Below, in pieces: positions 36,457 to 48,411 of a DNA stretch of 64,000 nucleotides. The stretch spans positions 42,919,111-42,983,110 of the forward strand of contig OY997593.1 in NCBI GenBank assembly GCA_963921825.1, written 5' to 3'. This stretch comes from Erodium maritimum. Taxonomy: Eukaryota; Streptophyta; Magnoliopsida; Geraniales; Geraniaceae. A program made the position numbers and the translations under genes. Under the pieces are notes generated by a model. That model was not told the DNA's origin. It worked only from the letters and a program-made list of their open reading frames with translations, and did no database searches. The stretch's first letter is position 1. Each line of letters opens with the position of its first letter.

Positions 36457-39400
36457 TGTCACGCCCCAAATTCAGTATAAACGAATCCGGAACGCGAACG
36501 GTAAAACAATAAAATCATTTTTAAAACTTTTAAATAAAACGCTTTGAAACACCATTTAGTTAATCAAAATACTAATTTACAACTCAAAAGTATGTCCCAA
36601 CAAGCGGAAAAAATACAAGGCGTACGTCGCTAGACTCAAAAGGAAACCGGGACTCCCGCTCCTACCTCTTCAAGCTTCGAGAGCTCACCTAGTCCGTCCC
36701 GCGACCAGTACCTGTAGGAAAAGCAGCTAGGGGTGAGCCTTCGCTCACCACCACGGATAACCGACTGACTACGGCATACTAGCAGACAATGCCGGTAACA
36801 TCGACAACAAACTCAACACCGGTGATTACTATCCCCCAACTCAAGTAACCCGACTGACACACAACTGTTACTTTCCCCAACCGACTCAACACTTGGAACA
36901 TTGTAGACCCGACACAACGATTACGACTTTCTCCAAAGACACGAAAGATAATCACGCAACACCCAACACCACAAAGGATCGCACACCAAAAAGATCGCAA
37001 AGGATCACACTCCAGTTGTTCAGTCCCCACGCACTTTTCCCAACATGACGGTTGGATCAGGCGGCCGATCTGTCGCACTTTTCCCAACACGATGGTTGGA
37101 TCAGGCTGTCGACCTGTCGCATTTTTTCCGATACCCAATCGGATCAGGCTGTCGACCTGTCGCACTTTTCCCAACACGACGGTTGGATCAGGCGGTCGAC
37201 CTGTCACACTTTTCCCAACACGACGGTTGGATCAGGCGGTCGACCTGTCGCACTTTTCCCGACACGAAGTCGGATCAGGTTGTCGACCTGTCACACCCCA
37301 TCCCCAGGTAACCACAATCACAATCACAAGCAAAATTCAACAACAGCAACAACCCCGGTTTAACACTTCACAAGCACTCATGGCCACCCAAGACACCAAC
37401 AGTAAAACACGGGTTCAACAACCCCACGGGCACTCATGGCCACCCAAGACACCAACAGTAAAACACGGGTTCAACAACCCCACGGGCACTCATGGCCACC
37501 CAAGACACCAACAGTAAAACACGGGTTCAACAACCCCACGGGCACTCATGGCCACCCAAGACACCAACAGTAAAACACGGGTTTAACAACCCCACAGGCA
37601 CTCATGGCCACCCAAGACACACCAACAGTAAAATACGGGTTTAACAACCCCACAAGCACTCATGGCCACCCAAGACACACCAACAGTAAAATACGGGTTT
37701 AACAACCCCACAAGCACTCATGGCCACCCAAGACACACCAATAGTAAAATACGGGTTTAACAACCCCACGGGCACTTATGGCCACCCAAGACACAAACTA
37801 AACAATCAACATCCGGGCATAACCAAATGCCTCCAGTAATTCTAATATCGATAAGTTCACTGCTCCTACGACACTACTAAGTGTCACATGCATTTCTACT
37901 GCTCGATACGCTCCTGTATCATACGACACCACCCGGTGTCGCCTGCCTTTCTTTTGTTCGATAAACTTACTTAACCCACGACACCCAAGTGTCACATGCA
38001 TTTCTACTGTTAACTTTCCCTAGTCAGGGCCGAGATCCGGCTACTTTTCCCTACCTCATATGCTTTCCCCAAAAGCTCACAATCAAGCCCCGGCGAGATC
38101 ACGATCACTCGCCTAGCTTTCCCTTTCCTCTGTTGGTGGCACGATCTAATAAGAACCCAAATTAAAACACTTTTAAGCTTGCAGGCATAAACTGAATTTT
38201 AATAAACTTGACGCCCAAATGTAACACCGACAATGTCGATCACTCCCAAACTTCCCAATTACTCGACATTGTCGATAATGGACCCGGAAAGGCCCGTTTC
38301 GCCTGACCAGGCGAATCTGCCCGGGATTGGAAAACGTCCTTCTGGGGCTCCGAAAATTCCCGTTTTCGTTTCTACGGTCTTAGAATAATTCAAGGGTTCC
38401 TATGCACTCGATGGAATCAAATTCCGACTTCCGAGTAATTTAATTCGTGTTTAAAGTTTCTAAACCCGTCAATTACAACCTTCACAATTAAATTCCAAAT
38501 TTCGATCCGGGTGTGGATTAACGACTTGGGGATCGTCCTAAACCACCCGAACACGAAAACCCGATAGCCGAACATGTGGGCCCCACCCGGCCATCCTTGG
38601 CCGTGGGTGGCTAGAGCCGGTTTGGGGCCGGTTCACCATGGTGGTGGCCGGTCCTAGCTCTGGCCAGCCACCCCAAGGTCCGGCCAGCCACCCTACACGG
38701 TGGCCGGAGCTCCCCCGAGCTTCCGGTCACCGGAAAATGTCCAATCTTCGCTCCAAAACGTCACCAACGAACCCCACACTTCAACTCAACCATAAACTAC
38801 TAGTTTTAACCCAAACCCTAACTTTTAAACTTAACAAAACGAAAATCGGATAGTTGCTCACCGTAGGGAATGACGATCGGAACTCGGTTCTTCTAGCGTT
38901 GAGACGATCCACCGGTCGGATGATCGAGAAATGGCAAAACCCTAGAAACTCACTCTCTTTTTCTCTCCTCCTTCTCTCTTCGTTCTCTTTCTAAAACTCT
39001 ATTTTTTTCCTCTTTCCTTTAGCCATGGCCGAACCCCCTATTGATGTAGTCTTCCTTGTCTTGTCCAAAAACCTAACACCACCACATAATTGACACGTGG
39101 AAAGTGGGTCCCACACCTTTTTGGAAAATATCTTCTAGATATTTTCCAATCAGATTCGCGAAATTCGGCCGTCTCGGGCCCCGAACGGGCACTTTTTCCA
39201 AGAAATTACGAAACTTCACGGGCTACAAGGAAACGGCTCAACTAAGACCGATGTGACGACGGCTAAGCTTTTTGGATCCAAAACGGACCTCGAACGGACC
39301 AAAACGTCACTCGGTTGACTTTTCCAGCGAAAAGTCAACCTTTCCCAAATTGGTCAGAAAGTTGCCCTGAGTTCCCCGGAACTCACTTTGGCCGATAACG

Positions 39401-39526
39401 GGGTCAACTTAAGTCTGGTATGACCTTCGGGGTCAAATTTAGGTTCATTTAAGTGTCTGTCCAAAAATTTTAAATTTTCCGGTTTTTTGCCGATTTGACT
39501 GGCGTTGACCGGGAGTGGTTCTTACA
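36457..39526 (-). repeat. 3' LTR of the 10.8-kb Gypsy element
   Basis: The plus strand reads tgtcacgccccaaattcag to gggagtggttcttaca. It is 3070 bp and contains two tandem arrays. It matches 44102-47288 closely along its length. Confidence 0.93.
37026..37795. repeat. Two tandem arrays in the 3' LTR
   Basis: Array A (37026-37293) has about 44-bp units with aacacgacggttggatcagg and gtcgacctgtcgc. Array B (37373-37795) has 56-58-bp units with cactcatggccacccaagac and taaaacacgggttcaac: seven full units and one partial. No spacer/repeat logic of a CRISPR is present. Confidence 0.9.
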
Positions 39527-39543
39527 ATCTACCGCCTTAAGGG
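39527..39543 (-). promoter_or_regulatory. Polypurine tract of the Gypsy element
   Basis: The minus strand reads CCCTTAAGGCGGTAGAT directly before the LTR start TGTAAGAACC. Purine-rich, in the position expected for plus-strand priming. Confidence 0.65.
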
Positions 39544-40129
39544 AATTTCGTCCGCGAAATTTAAAACAACCGTACCTCAGGAATCGAACAGATCGGGTAC
39601 TTCGCGCGACCCTCGTCCTCGCGCTCCCGAGTCGACTCAGACTCGTGGTGCCGCCACTGCACCTGTTCTAAGCGGATAACCTTTCCGCGTGGGATCTGCT
39701 CCCGTATATCCATTTCCCAAACCGGTTTCTCCTTATACGAGACATCACCCGTTACCTCGACCTATGCCCATTCAATGACGTGCGAGGGGTCCACATGTAC
39801 TTCCGTAACTAGGAAACGTGGGTATTCCCAAGCTGCGGTGGCAGTGCAAGTCGGTATGCAACTGCTCCCACTCTACTCAAGACCTCGAAAGGCTCGATAC
39901 ACCGCGGGGCTAACTTTCCTCCGCCGCGGTTGAAACACACCAGTCCACCTTTCGGACTCACCTCTAGGGATACATGGTCACCGACTGTAGACTCGAGAGG
40001 TCGGCGCCGTCAGTCAGCATAGCTCCTGCTGACTCTGCGCGGTCTTCCACCGCTCACGCTTCGGCACGACCAACTCAGCTGTCTCTCGGACCAATTCTAC
40101 ACCCAATAAACTCTTATTCCTCACTTCTG

Positions 40130-42740
40130 CCCAGCACACGGGCGATCGACACGGCCTACCATACAACACTTCGAACGGTGCCATCACGATACTGGCCTAA
40201 AAGCTGTTGTTGTAGGCGAACTCGGCTAACCGCTCACGAAATCCATCGTGACGTGCCCCCATTTCCACTGTGCAACCGGCAGTGGCTGCAATAACCCAGC
40301 GGGACGCTGATGTTCGGCTCTCACCTGCTGACAAGTGGGGCACCGCAATACCAACTCTGCACCCGCTCTCCGCATCCCGCTCCACTAGATATGTCGCCTG
40401 ATGTCGCGCTCCTCTTAGTGCTACCCACATGCATTGTCAGACACGAATAGTGCGACTCTCGCAGCTCGTCGCCTCCACCGTTACTCGGTACGAACAAACC
40501 TCCGCGATACTGTAACTCCCAATTAGCACGACGATCCCAGCCCTCGGCGTCAACACCGCCGGCAACTCTCTCCCGGATCTCTGTCGTCTCGACATCCACC
40601 GACTGTGCCTCTATCCCCCGGCCAAGCCGGGTGGGCTGAGCCACCAAGAAGCACGTGGCCACGCCGCTGGTAACCTCTTCTAGCTCCAACTCGAGCGTGC
40701 CCAGCTCGCCCATCATGTCCCACTCCCGGACTGAGATGCTAGCAGGACACGGCATCGGCTTCCTACTTAGGGCGTCGGCACTCACATTCGCCTTACCCAA
40801 ATGGTAGAGTAGCTCAAAGTCGTACTCCTCAGTAGTTTCATCCATCGCCGCTGGCGCATGTTCAGGTCTCGTTGGGAAAAGATGTACTTAAGGCTCTGGT
40901 GACCCGAGAACACTTGAAATCTCTCGCCATACAGATAATACCGCCAGCCTTTCAGCGCGAACACTACTGCTGCTATTTCCGGGTCATGGGTAGGATAGTT
41001 GCGCTCGTGCATCTTCCACCGCCTGGAGCCATAGCAACAACTCTACCCAACTGCATCGCGTCACAATAAACCTCATACCCGACCCCGCGCTCTGGCACTA
41101 TCAACACTAGGGCGGTAGTCAGACGAGCCTTCAGCTCCATGAACGCACGTTCACAATCCTCTGTCCACACAAACCCGACTCCCTTGCGTGTCAAAAGAGT
41201 CATAGGCGCGACTAAACGCGCAAAGTCCTGGACCAACCGCCGATAATATCCTGCCAGCCCCTAGAAGCTGCGAATCTCGAAAACGCTCGTGGGCCGCGCC
41301 CACTTTGAAACCGCATCGATCCTCGCTGGATCGACCAATATACCATCACGGGACACAACGTGACCGAGGACTCTCACCTCAGCGAGCCAAAACTCGCACT
41401 TCTCCAGGTTGGCGTATAACTGATGCGTGCGCAACCGGGTCAGAACACCCCTCAGATGTTCCTCATGCGCCGTCTCGTTCTGCGAGTAGATCAAGATGCC
41501 GTCTACAAACACCACCACAAATTGATCTAAAAACGGCTGGAATATAATGTTCATCAGATCCATGAACACTGCAGGTGCGTTCGTCAGTCCAAAAGGCATC
41601 ACCAAGGACTCGTAATGCCAATACCGTGTCCGGAATGCAGTCTTTGCAACATCCTCCTCCCGGACTCGCAACTGGTAATATCCGGATCGCAGATCAATCT
41701 TCAAGAAGCATGTCTACCCTCTCAATTGGTCGAACAAGTCGGCAATTCTCGGCATCGGGTATCGGTTCTTCACCGTAACCCGGTTCAGCTTCCAGTAGTC
41801 GATGCACATCCGAAGCTCTCCACTCTTATTCTTCTTCTTCTTCACGAAGAGTGTTGGCGCTCCCCACGGCGATGTGCTCGGCCGGATAAACCCCTTCTCC
41901 CGTAGTTCCTCGAGCTGACGCTTCAGCTCGGTCAACTCGGCTGGCGCGAACCTGTAAGGTGCCATTGATATCGCTGTCGTTCCCGACACCAGGTCAATCC
42001 CGAACTCCACCTCACGAACTGGTGGCAACCCGCTCAACTCCTTAGGAAGACCTCGGGAAACTCGCACACCACTTGCGGTAACTCTCGGCTCTGCATGACC
42101 GATACTTTCTCCACTGCGGACAAAGCCGACAGGAGAACTTCGCTCCTACTGCCCAGAATACACGAAACTTTCGTGTTGCCTGTTGACCCCGTCACTCGTC
42201 GCCTGTGACAATCGATATTGGCTCGGTACTTCGCCAGCCAATCCATTCCCAAGATTACGTTAAAGGTTGTCATTTTGTAAGTATCCTTCCCACGGATATA
42301 CGCACAAGCTCAGTCGCTGCCGAACCTCACGGAACCTCGCGGTCTCTCTAAGACCTCGCTCCTCTACCGTCGTCGTGCCTACCAACTCCGAACATACCCG
42401 AATCCTCGGGGTGAGGACTTGATACAACATCAGGGCTCTTGAGCCCTCTCTCGAACTTCCTGTATCGGTTCGCTTCTCTAACTCCGCAGGCACGACAGAC
42501 CCTAGTCAACACCATATCACCCCCAACCGGCGTATCCAGACGCAGGGGTGGACTCAACGGCTCTAACCTCAGCCCCAACATCTCAGCACCACTCGACGAA
42601 GCAAACGAGTGTGACACCCCGATATCCAATAAAACTGACACCCAAATTAGAGACCGAACAACCTCTCCATTAGTCACTCCGGTAAAGTCTAGCACAACCC
42701 TCACACGGTTCTCTATGCATTTAGTTATAACGTTCCGCAA
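40130..42740 (-). pseudogene. Gypsy pol remnant (protease, RT, RNase H, truncated integrase)
   Basis: In element order: protease region 42348-42740 with VLLDIGVSHSFAS, where the family has a D-S/T-G catalytic triplet, followed by NVILGMDWLAKY. RT at 42067-41261: [30 protein letters not shown], a TAG stop after [32 protein letters not shown], and FVDGILIYS in place of the family's VDD. RNase H at 41236-40782: [28 protein letters not shown], then [14 protein letters not shown]. Integrase: HVTMDFVSG joins directly to RLAEFAYNNSF, so the central catalytic part is deleted. Frameshifts occur between blocks. All main catalytic sites are compromised. Confidence 0.9.
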
Positions 42741-42854
42741 CCCAACCAGTATTCGCTATTCATCCTCAATTTAACCAGGCCAAACCACTACCACAAAACC
42801 TGGTACCAAAATGTCACACTGCTCAAGCCATTAATACCTCAAATACTCTCACAC

Positions 42855-43190
42855 GTAAGGGAAACCTCGAAACAGAGATTATGTTCTCAATTCAGCAAAT
42901 CACTATAGCTCACAACCTCAATACCCCAATTACCCGATCACGTAGGGAAACCTCAACGGGGATCCTATTCTCAATTCTGCAAGCCACTATTGCTCACAAC
43001 CTCGATACCCTAGTAACTCGATCATGTAGGGAACCTCAATTAACCCGCTCACGTGAAGGAAACCTCAAACCACCCGTTCACGCAAGGGAAACCTCGAATA
43101 ACCCACCCACATGAAGGAAACCTCAAACCACCCGTTCATGCGAGGGAAACCTCGAACACCCGTTCACATAGGGGAAACCTAGTTCGTATG
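42855..43190. repeat. Diverged minisatellite with a 'gggaaacctc' core
   Basis: About ten irregular copies of a 25-40-bp unit with cccgttcacg and agggaaacctcga. It occupies part of the space where gag would be expected. Confidence 0.7.
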
Positions 43191-43589
43191 GCGCCGCAGC
43201 GTATCAACCTTAACCCCTCTCTGTGGTGAGACTCTCACACCAGGCGCTGTATCACTACCGTAGGCTATTGATGAGTCTCGAACCCAAGACCTCACCCTAT
43301 AACACCGAACTTACGACCTCTACAACCAACACAATCACGAACACGGTCACGCAAAACCAACACACAAACTACACAGCCAAGACGGTGGAACAAGACAGGA
43401 ATCACGGATCCGTGACAGACCCCGTCACGGTTGGGGTCACAGACCCGTGACGAAGGCCCAAAAATCGCCAAACAACAGTTTTAAGCGTCACACACGCTCG
43501 ATCACCAAATTACCGACCACACGTACAACGAATCACAGACAAAATCAAGTCACCCAACCTCAATCACAAGCCGACAAGGCCAACCAAAA

Positions 43590-43745
43590 TCAAAACACGC
43601 CCAACGGGCCAACCAACTTACACACACGTCCACAGGGCCAACCACCTTAAACACACGCCCACAGGGCCAACCAACTTAAACACACGCCCACATGGCCAAC
43701 CAATTTTAAAAACACGCCCACAGGGCCAACCAATTTTAAAAACTT
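43590..43745. repeat. ~29-bp tandem repeats
   Basis: Five copies of a unit with acacgcccacagggccaacc followed by a variable AT-rich tail, within the gag-less leader of the Gypsy element. Confidence 0.8.
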
Positions 43746-44086
43746 TTCTCCCTTTCATCATAAAATCTCATTTTTGACATCACGTAGTTAAAACCCGGTC
43801 CAGGCGTCCCCGAACTAACTTGTACCCACTTGATATCAGCACCGTCACGCTCGACTACAGGGGCACCCCTGAGTCGAGTCGCGACAGCTTAAAAACGTTC
43901 CACGCAGTAACACACAATCAGTATGCCAGTAATAACAGTACTGCACATACACACAACAACAACCAAGACTTAGGACACTACGGGTCTACACACGGTTTTG
44001 ACTTGCGAAACCAACGCACGACGGGACCTTTAAAGACTCAACTCTCCCCACCTAATTGACGTACAGTCCGAGGTGTGAAACCTCGC

Positions 44087-44098
44087 GCTCTGATACCA
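44087..44098 (-). promoter_or_regulatory. Primer-binding site (tRNA-iMet) of the Gypsy element
   Basis: TGGTATCAGAGC on the minus strand, three bases from the LTR end at 44102. It is complementary to the 3' end of initiator methionine tRNA. Confidence 0.9.
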
Positions 44099-44101
44099 AG
44101 C

Positions 44102-47100
44102 TGTCACGCCCCAAATTCAGTATAACCGAATCCGGAACGCGAACGGTAAAACAATAAAATCATTTTTAAACCTTATAAATAAAACGCTTTGAAACACCAT
44201 TTAGTTAATCAAAATACTAATTTACAACTCAAAAGTACGTCCCAACAAGCAGAAAAAATACAAGGCGTACGTCGCTAGACTCAAAAGGAAACCCGGACTC
44301 CCGCTCCTAGCTCTTCAAGCTTCGAGAGCTCACCTAGTCCGTCCCGCGACAAGTACCTGTAGGAAAAGCAGCTAGGGGTGAGCCTTCGCTCACCACCACG
44401 GATAACCGACTGACTACGGCATACTAGCAGACAATGCCGCCGACAACAAACTCAACACCGGGGATTACTATCCCCAACTCAAGTAACCCGACTGACACAC
44501 AACTGTTACTTTCCCCAACCGACTCAACACTCGGAACGTATTATAGACCTGACACAACGATTACGACTTCCTCCAAAGACACAAAAGATAACCACGCAAC
44601 ACCCAAGACCACAAAGGATCGCACACCAAACAAGATCGCAAAGGATCGCACTCCAGCTGTTCAGTCCCCACGTACTTTTCCCAACACGACGGTTGGATCA
44701 GGCAGCCGACTTGTCGCACTTTTCCCAACACGACGGTTGGATCAGGATGTCGACTTGTCGCACTTTTCCCGACACAAAATCAGATCAGGCTGTCGACCTG
44801 TCGCACTTTTCCCAACATGACGGTTGGATCAGGCGGTCGACCTGTCGCACTTTTCCCAACACGACGGTTGGATCAGGCGGTCGACATGTCGTACTTTTCC
44901 CGACACGAAGTCGGATCAGGCTGTCGACCTGTCACACCCCATCTCCAGGTAACCACAATCACTATCACAAGCAAAGTTCAACAACAGCAACAACCCCGGT
45001 TTAACACTTCACAGGCACTCATGGCCACCCAAGACACCAACAGTAAAACACGGGTTCAACAACCCCACGGGCACTCATGGCCACCCAAGACACCAACAGT
45101 AAAACACGGGTTCAACAACCCCACGGGCACTCATGGCCACCCAAGACACCAACAGTAAAACACGGGTTCAACAACCCCACGGGCACTCATGGCCACCCAA
45201 GACACCAACAGTAAAACACGGGTTTAACAACCCCACGGGCACTCATGGCCACCCAAGACACACCAACAGTAAAATACGGGTTTAACAACCCCACAAGCAC
45301 TCATGGCCACCCAAGACACACCAACAGTAAAATACGGGTTTAACAACCCCACAAGCACTCATGGCCACCCAAGACACACCAATAGTAAAATACGGGTTTA
45401 ACAACCCCACGGGCACTTATGGCCACCCAAGACACACCAACAGTAAAATACGGGTTTAACAACCCCACGGGCACTCATGGCCACCCAAGACACACCAACA
45501 GTAAAATACGAGTTTAACAACCCCACGGGCACTCATGGCCACCCAAGACACAAACTAAACAATCAACCTCTGGGCATAACAAAATGCCTCCAGTAATTCT
45601 AATATCGATAAGTTCACTGCTCCTACGACACTACTAAGTGTCACATGCATTTCTACTGTTCGATATGTTCCCGTATCATACGACACCACTCGGTGTCGCC
45701 TGCCTATCTATTGTTCGATAAACTTACTCAACCCACGACACCCAAGTGTCACATGCATTTCTACTGTTAACTTTCCCTAGTCAGGGCCGAGATCCGGCTA
45801 CTTTTCCCTACCTCGTATGCTTTCCCCAAAAGCTCACAATCAAGCCCCGGCGTGATCACGATCACTCGCCTAGCTTTCCATTTCCTCTGTCGGTGGCACG
45901 ATCTAATAAGAACCCAAATTAAAACACTTTTAAGCTTGCAGGCATAAACTGAATTTTAATAAACTTGACGCCCAAATGTAACCCCGACAATGTCGATCAC
46001 TCCCAAACTTCCCAATTACTCGACATTGTCGATAATGGACCCGGAAAGGCCCATTTCGCCCGACCCGGCAAATCTGCCCGGGATTGGAAAACGTCCTTCC
46101 GGGGCTCCGAAAATTCCCGTTTTCGTTTCTACGGTCTTAGAATAATTCAAGGGTTCCTATGCACTCGACGGAATCAAATTCCGACTTCCGAGTAATTTAA
46201 TTCGCGTTTAAAGTTTCTAAACCCGTCAATTACAACTTTCACAATTAAATTCCAAATTTCGATCCGGGTGTGGATTAACGACTTGGGGATCGTCCTAAAC
46301 CACCCGAACACGAAAACCCGATAGCCGAACATGTGGGCCCCACCCGGCCATCCTTGGCCGTGGGTGGCTAGGGCCGGTTTGGGGCCGGTTCACCATGGTG
46401 GTGGCCGGTCCTAGCTCTGGCCAGCCACCCCAAGGTCCTGCAAGCCACCCTACACGGTGGCCGGAGCTCCCCCGAGCTTCCGGTCATCGGAAAACGTCCA
46501 ATCTTCGCTCCAAAACGTCACCAACAAACCCCACACCTCAACTCAACCATAAACTACTAGTTTTAACCCAAACCCTAACTTTTAAACTTAACAAAACGAA
46601 AATTGGATAGTTGCTCACCGTAGGGAATGACGATGGGAACTCGGTTCTTCTATTGTTGAGACGATCCACCGGTCGGATGATCGAGAAATGGAAAAACCCT
46701 AGAAACTCACTCTCTTTTTCTCTCCTCCTTCTCTCTTCTCTCTTCTTTCTCTTTCTAAAACTCTATTTTTTTCTCTTTCCTTTAGCCATGGCCGAACCCC
46801 CTATTGATGTAGTCTTCCTTGTCTTGTCCAAAAACCTAACACCACCACATAATTGACATGTGGAAAGTGGGTACCACACCTTTTTGGAAAATATCTTCAA
46901 GATATTTTCCAATCAGATTCGCGAAATTCGGCCGTCTCGGGCCCCGAACTGGCACTTTTTCCAAGAAATTACGAAACTTCACGGGCTACAAGGAAACGAC
47001 TCAACTAAGACCGCTGTGACGATGGATAAGCTTTTTGGATCCAAAACGGACCTCGAACGGACCAAAACGTCGCTCGGTTGACTTTTCCAATGAAAAGTCA

Positions 47101-47288
47101 ACCTTTCCCAAATTGGTCAGAAAGTTGCCCTGAGTTCCCCGGAACTCACTTTGGTCGATAACGGGGTCAACTTAAGTCCGGTATGACACTCGGGGTCAAA
47201 TTTAGGTTCATTTAAGTGTATGTCCAAATTTTTTAAATTTTCCTGTTTTTCGCCGATTTGACTGCGTTGACCGGGAGTGGTTCTTACA
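44102..47288 (-). repeat. 5' LTR of the 10.8-kb Gypsy element
   Basis: 3187 bp, the partner of 36457-39526. The extra length is mostly two additional 58-bp units in array B. It should hold the promoter of the element; no TATA box was assigned. Confidence 0.93.
44671..45555. repeat. Two tandem arrays in the 5' LTR
   Basis: Same arrays as in the other LTR: A at 44671-44934, and B at 45011-45555 with nine full units and one partial. Confidence 0.9.
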
Positions 47289-47343
47289 TCCAAGCCTTAC
47301 ATCCAAGCCTCACATCCAAGCCTTCCCATTGTACATGCTCTAA

Positions 47344-47907
47344 TGGGAAGAGTTGCTGCCCTAATTGATGTCCACTTGCGCAAAAGGAGTGGAGGTGCCG
47401 GCCAATATACGTGTCGCGCAATAGAAAGGGAGCAAGGAAGGACACGTGTCGCACGTAGGGGAAGTGGCGGTTGGGTAGGGACACGCATCGCACGCAAGGG
47501 AGAAAGGCGGCTGGCCAACGGAGCTACGTGTCGCGCAAGAGGAGGGTAGGCGCTGGACAGGTGTCGCGCTCCGACTCGCTGCTCCATTTTTGCTCTTTTT
47601 TCGTTATTTTGCTCGCTCTAACTTCGTTTCGACTCCGATTGATCTCGTTCTTGCGCCAAAATATTCATCTTTTCAAGACCTACAAAACAAGACTAGTCAG
47701 TCATATATTCTAAAGTGAACAAAAGACACCATCTTGACGATCCACTTGCACGAAACACCTAAAATGCGTCGCTTTTCCATCGAAACACCGAACACAGTAA
47801 GAAAAACAACTATTCATGTTGAACCTAAATATATGATAAAAAGGACTAAAAGTCTACATAACTCGATATAATGTGACCCTTTTATCTGTTAAAATGCACC
47901 CGCATCA
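47344..47907 (-). repeat. LTR fragment right of the Harbinger insertion
   Basis: Non-coding. On the minus strand it would start TGATGCGGGTGCATTTTAAC at 47907, in the style of an Athila-like LTR start. It shares ctcgttcttgcgccaa with 11033-11048. I infer that it continues at 31741 once the Harbinger copy is removed. Confidence 0.45.
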
Positions 47908-47949
47908 AAGCACGACATTAAGGAATGGTGTAACAATTAGGTGGAGACA

Positions 47950-48411
47950 CATAAAATCACCAAAAACCTGGATCCAGAGATTCCCGTGCCGCTTGAACTC
48001 TTAGAACGTCCAGATGAGTTCAAATGACTGCTCGACCACTTCAAATCGGCTGAATTTGTAGTACGTATCATACTTTATGCATTTTGAACTTGTACATGTT
48101 TTTTTGTATAGATTAACAACATTTTTTCCTTGTAGGCGTTAAGGGAATGTGGGAAAAATGCTTGGAAGAAGAAAATGCTCGCTCACCACGAAGGGAGTAT
48201 GGCCCTTGTTGATCGGGCTCTTAGCGCATGCTTCAAAGATTCATTTGCTCCCCCCCCCCCCCACTAAGACGCCTTCATCCAGGCATACCACAAAGAGAAA
48301 GACGACAACATCTACAATGTTGACAAGTGGCATGCTTTCGTATTACACTTTATAATGCATTATTGTTTCAACAATGCGATTAGTTGTGAGCTTTTTTCTG
48401 GTTATGGTTGA
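47950..48411 (+). pseudogene. Transposase-like coding remnant (possibly CACTA / Transposase_24)
   Basis: A first block reads IPVPLELLERPDEFK, stop, LLDHFKSAEFV, then an apparent intron (GTACG near 48062 to TTGTAG before 48136). The second block reads ALRECGKNAWKKKMLAHHEG and DRALSACFKDSF, is broken by a 13-base C run at 48250-48262, then continues DAFIQAYHKEKDDNIYNVDK. The pattern of a W/L-rich block followed by a basic KN.KKK block and HHEGS is like plant En/Spm-associated Transposase_24 proteins, but this is a motif impression only. Confidence 0.35.

Larger units (their letters stand above)
36457..47288 (-). mobile_element. Complete Gypsy element with 3.1-kb LTRs (Tekay/Del-like), non-autonomous
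   Basis: LTRs at 36457-39526 and 44102-47288; a perfect 5-bp target duplication, tccaa, at 36452-36456 and 47289-47293. A tRNA-iMet primer-binding site lies beside the right LTR and a purine tract beside the left LTR, so transcription runs on the minus strand. Pol remnants lie at 40130-42740. The 1.3 kb where gag should be holds minisatellites and no gag motif. Inserted in the 3' part of Harbinger copy 1. The chromovirus lineage is inferred from the RT sequence, LTR ends and primer site; no chromodomain was seen. Confidence 0.92.
31742..47340 (+). mobile_element. PIF/Harbinger transposon copy 1, split by two LTR elements
   Basis: The left terminus gagcatgaacagttg and the right terminus, read inversely gagcatgtacaatggg, are inverted. 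The flanking duplication is TAA at 31739-31741 and 47341-47343, as expected for PIF/Harbinger. Removing the solo LTR (32199-34925) and the full LTR element (36457-47288 with its 5-bp duplication) leaves about 2.0 kb, the size of copy 2 at 59571. It encodes a DDE transposase. Confidence 0.9.

Noticed and set aside
37026..37795. CRISPR-like array of regularly spaced repeats
   Set aside because: Direct tandem minisatellite without unique spacers, present in both LTRs of a plant retrotransposon.
38638..38853. Short Pro/Gly-rich frame, also at 46395-46610
   Set aside because: Same sequence in both LTRs of the Gypsy element; LTR DNA, not a gene.
42439..42774. Plus-strand 111-codon frame
   Set aside because: Shadow of the minus-strand protease region of the Gypsy element.
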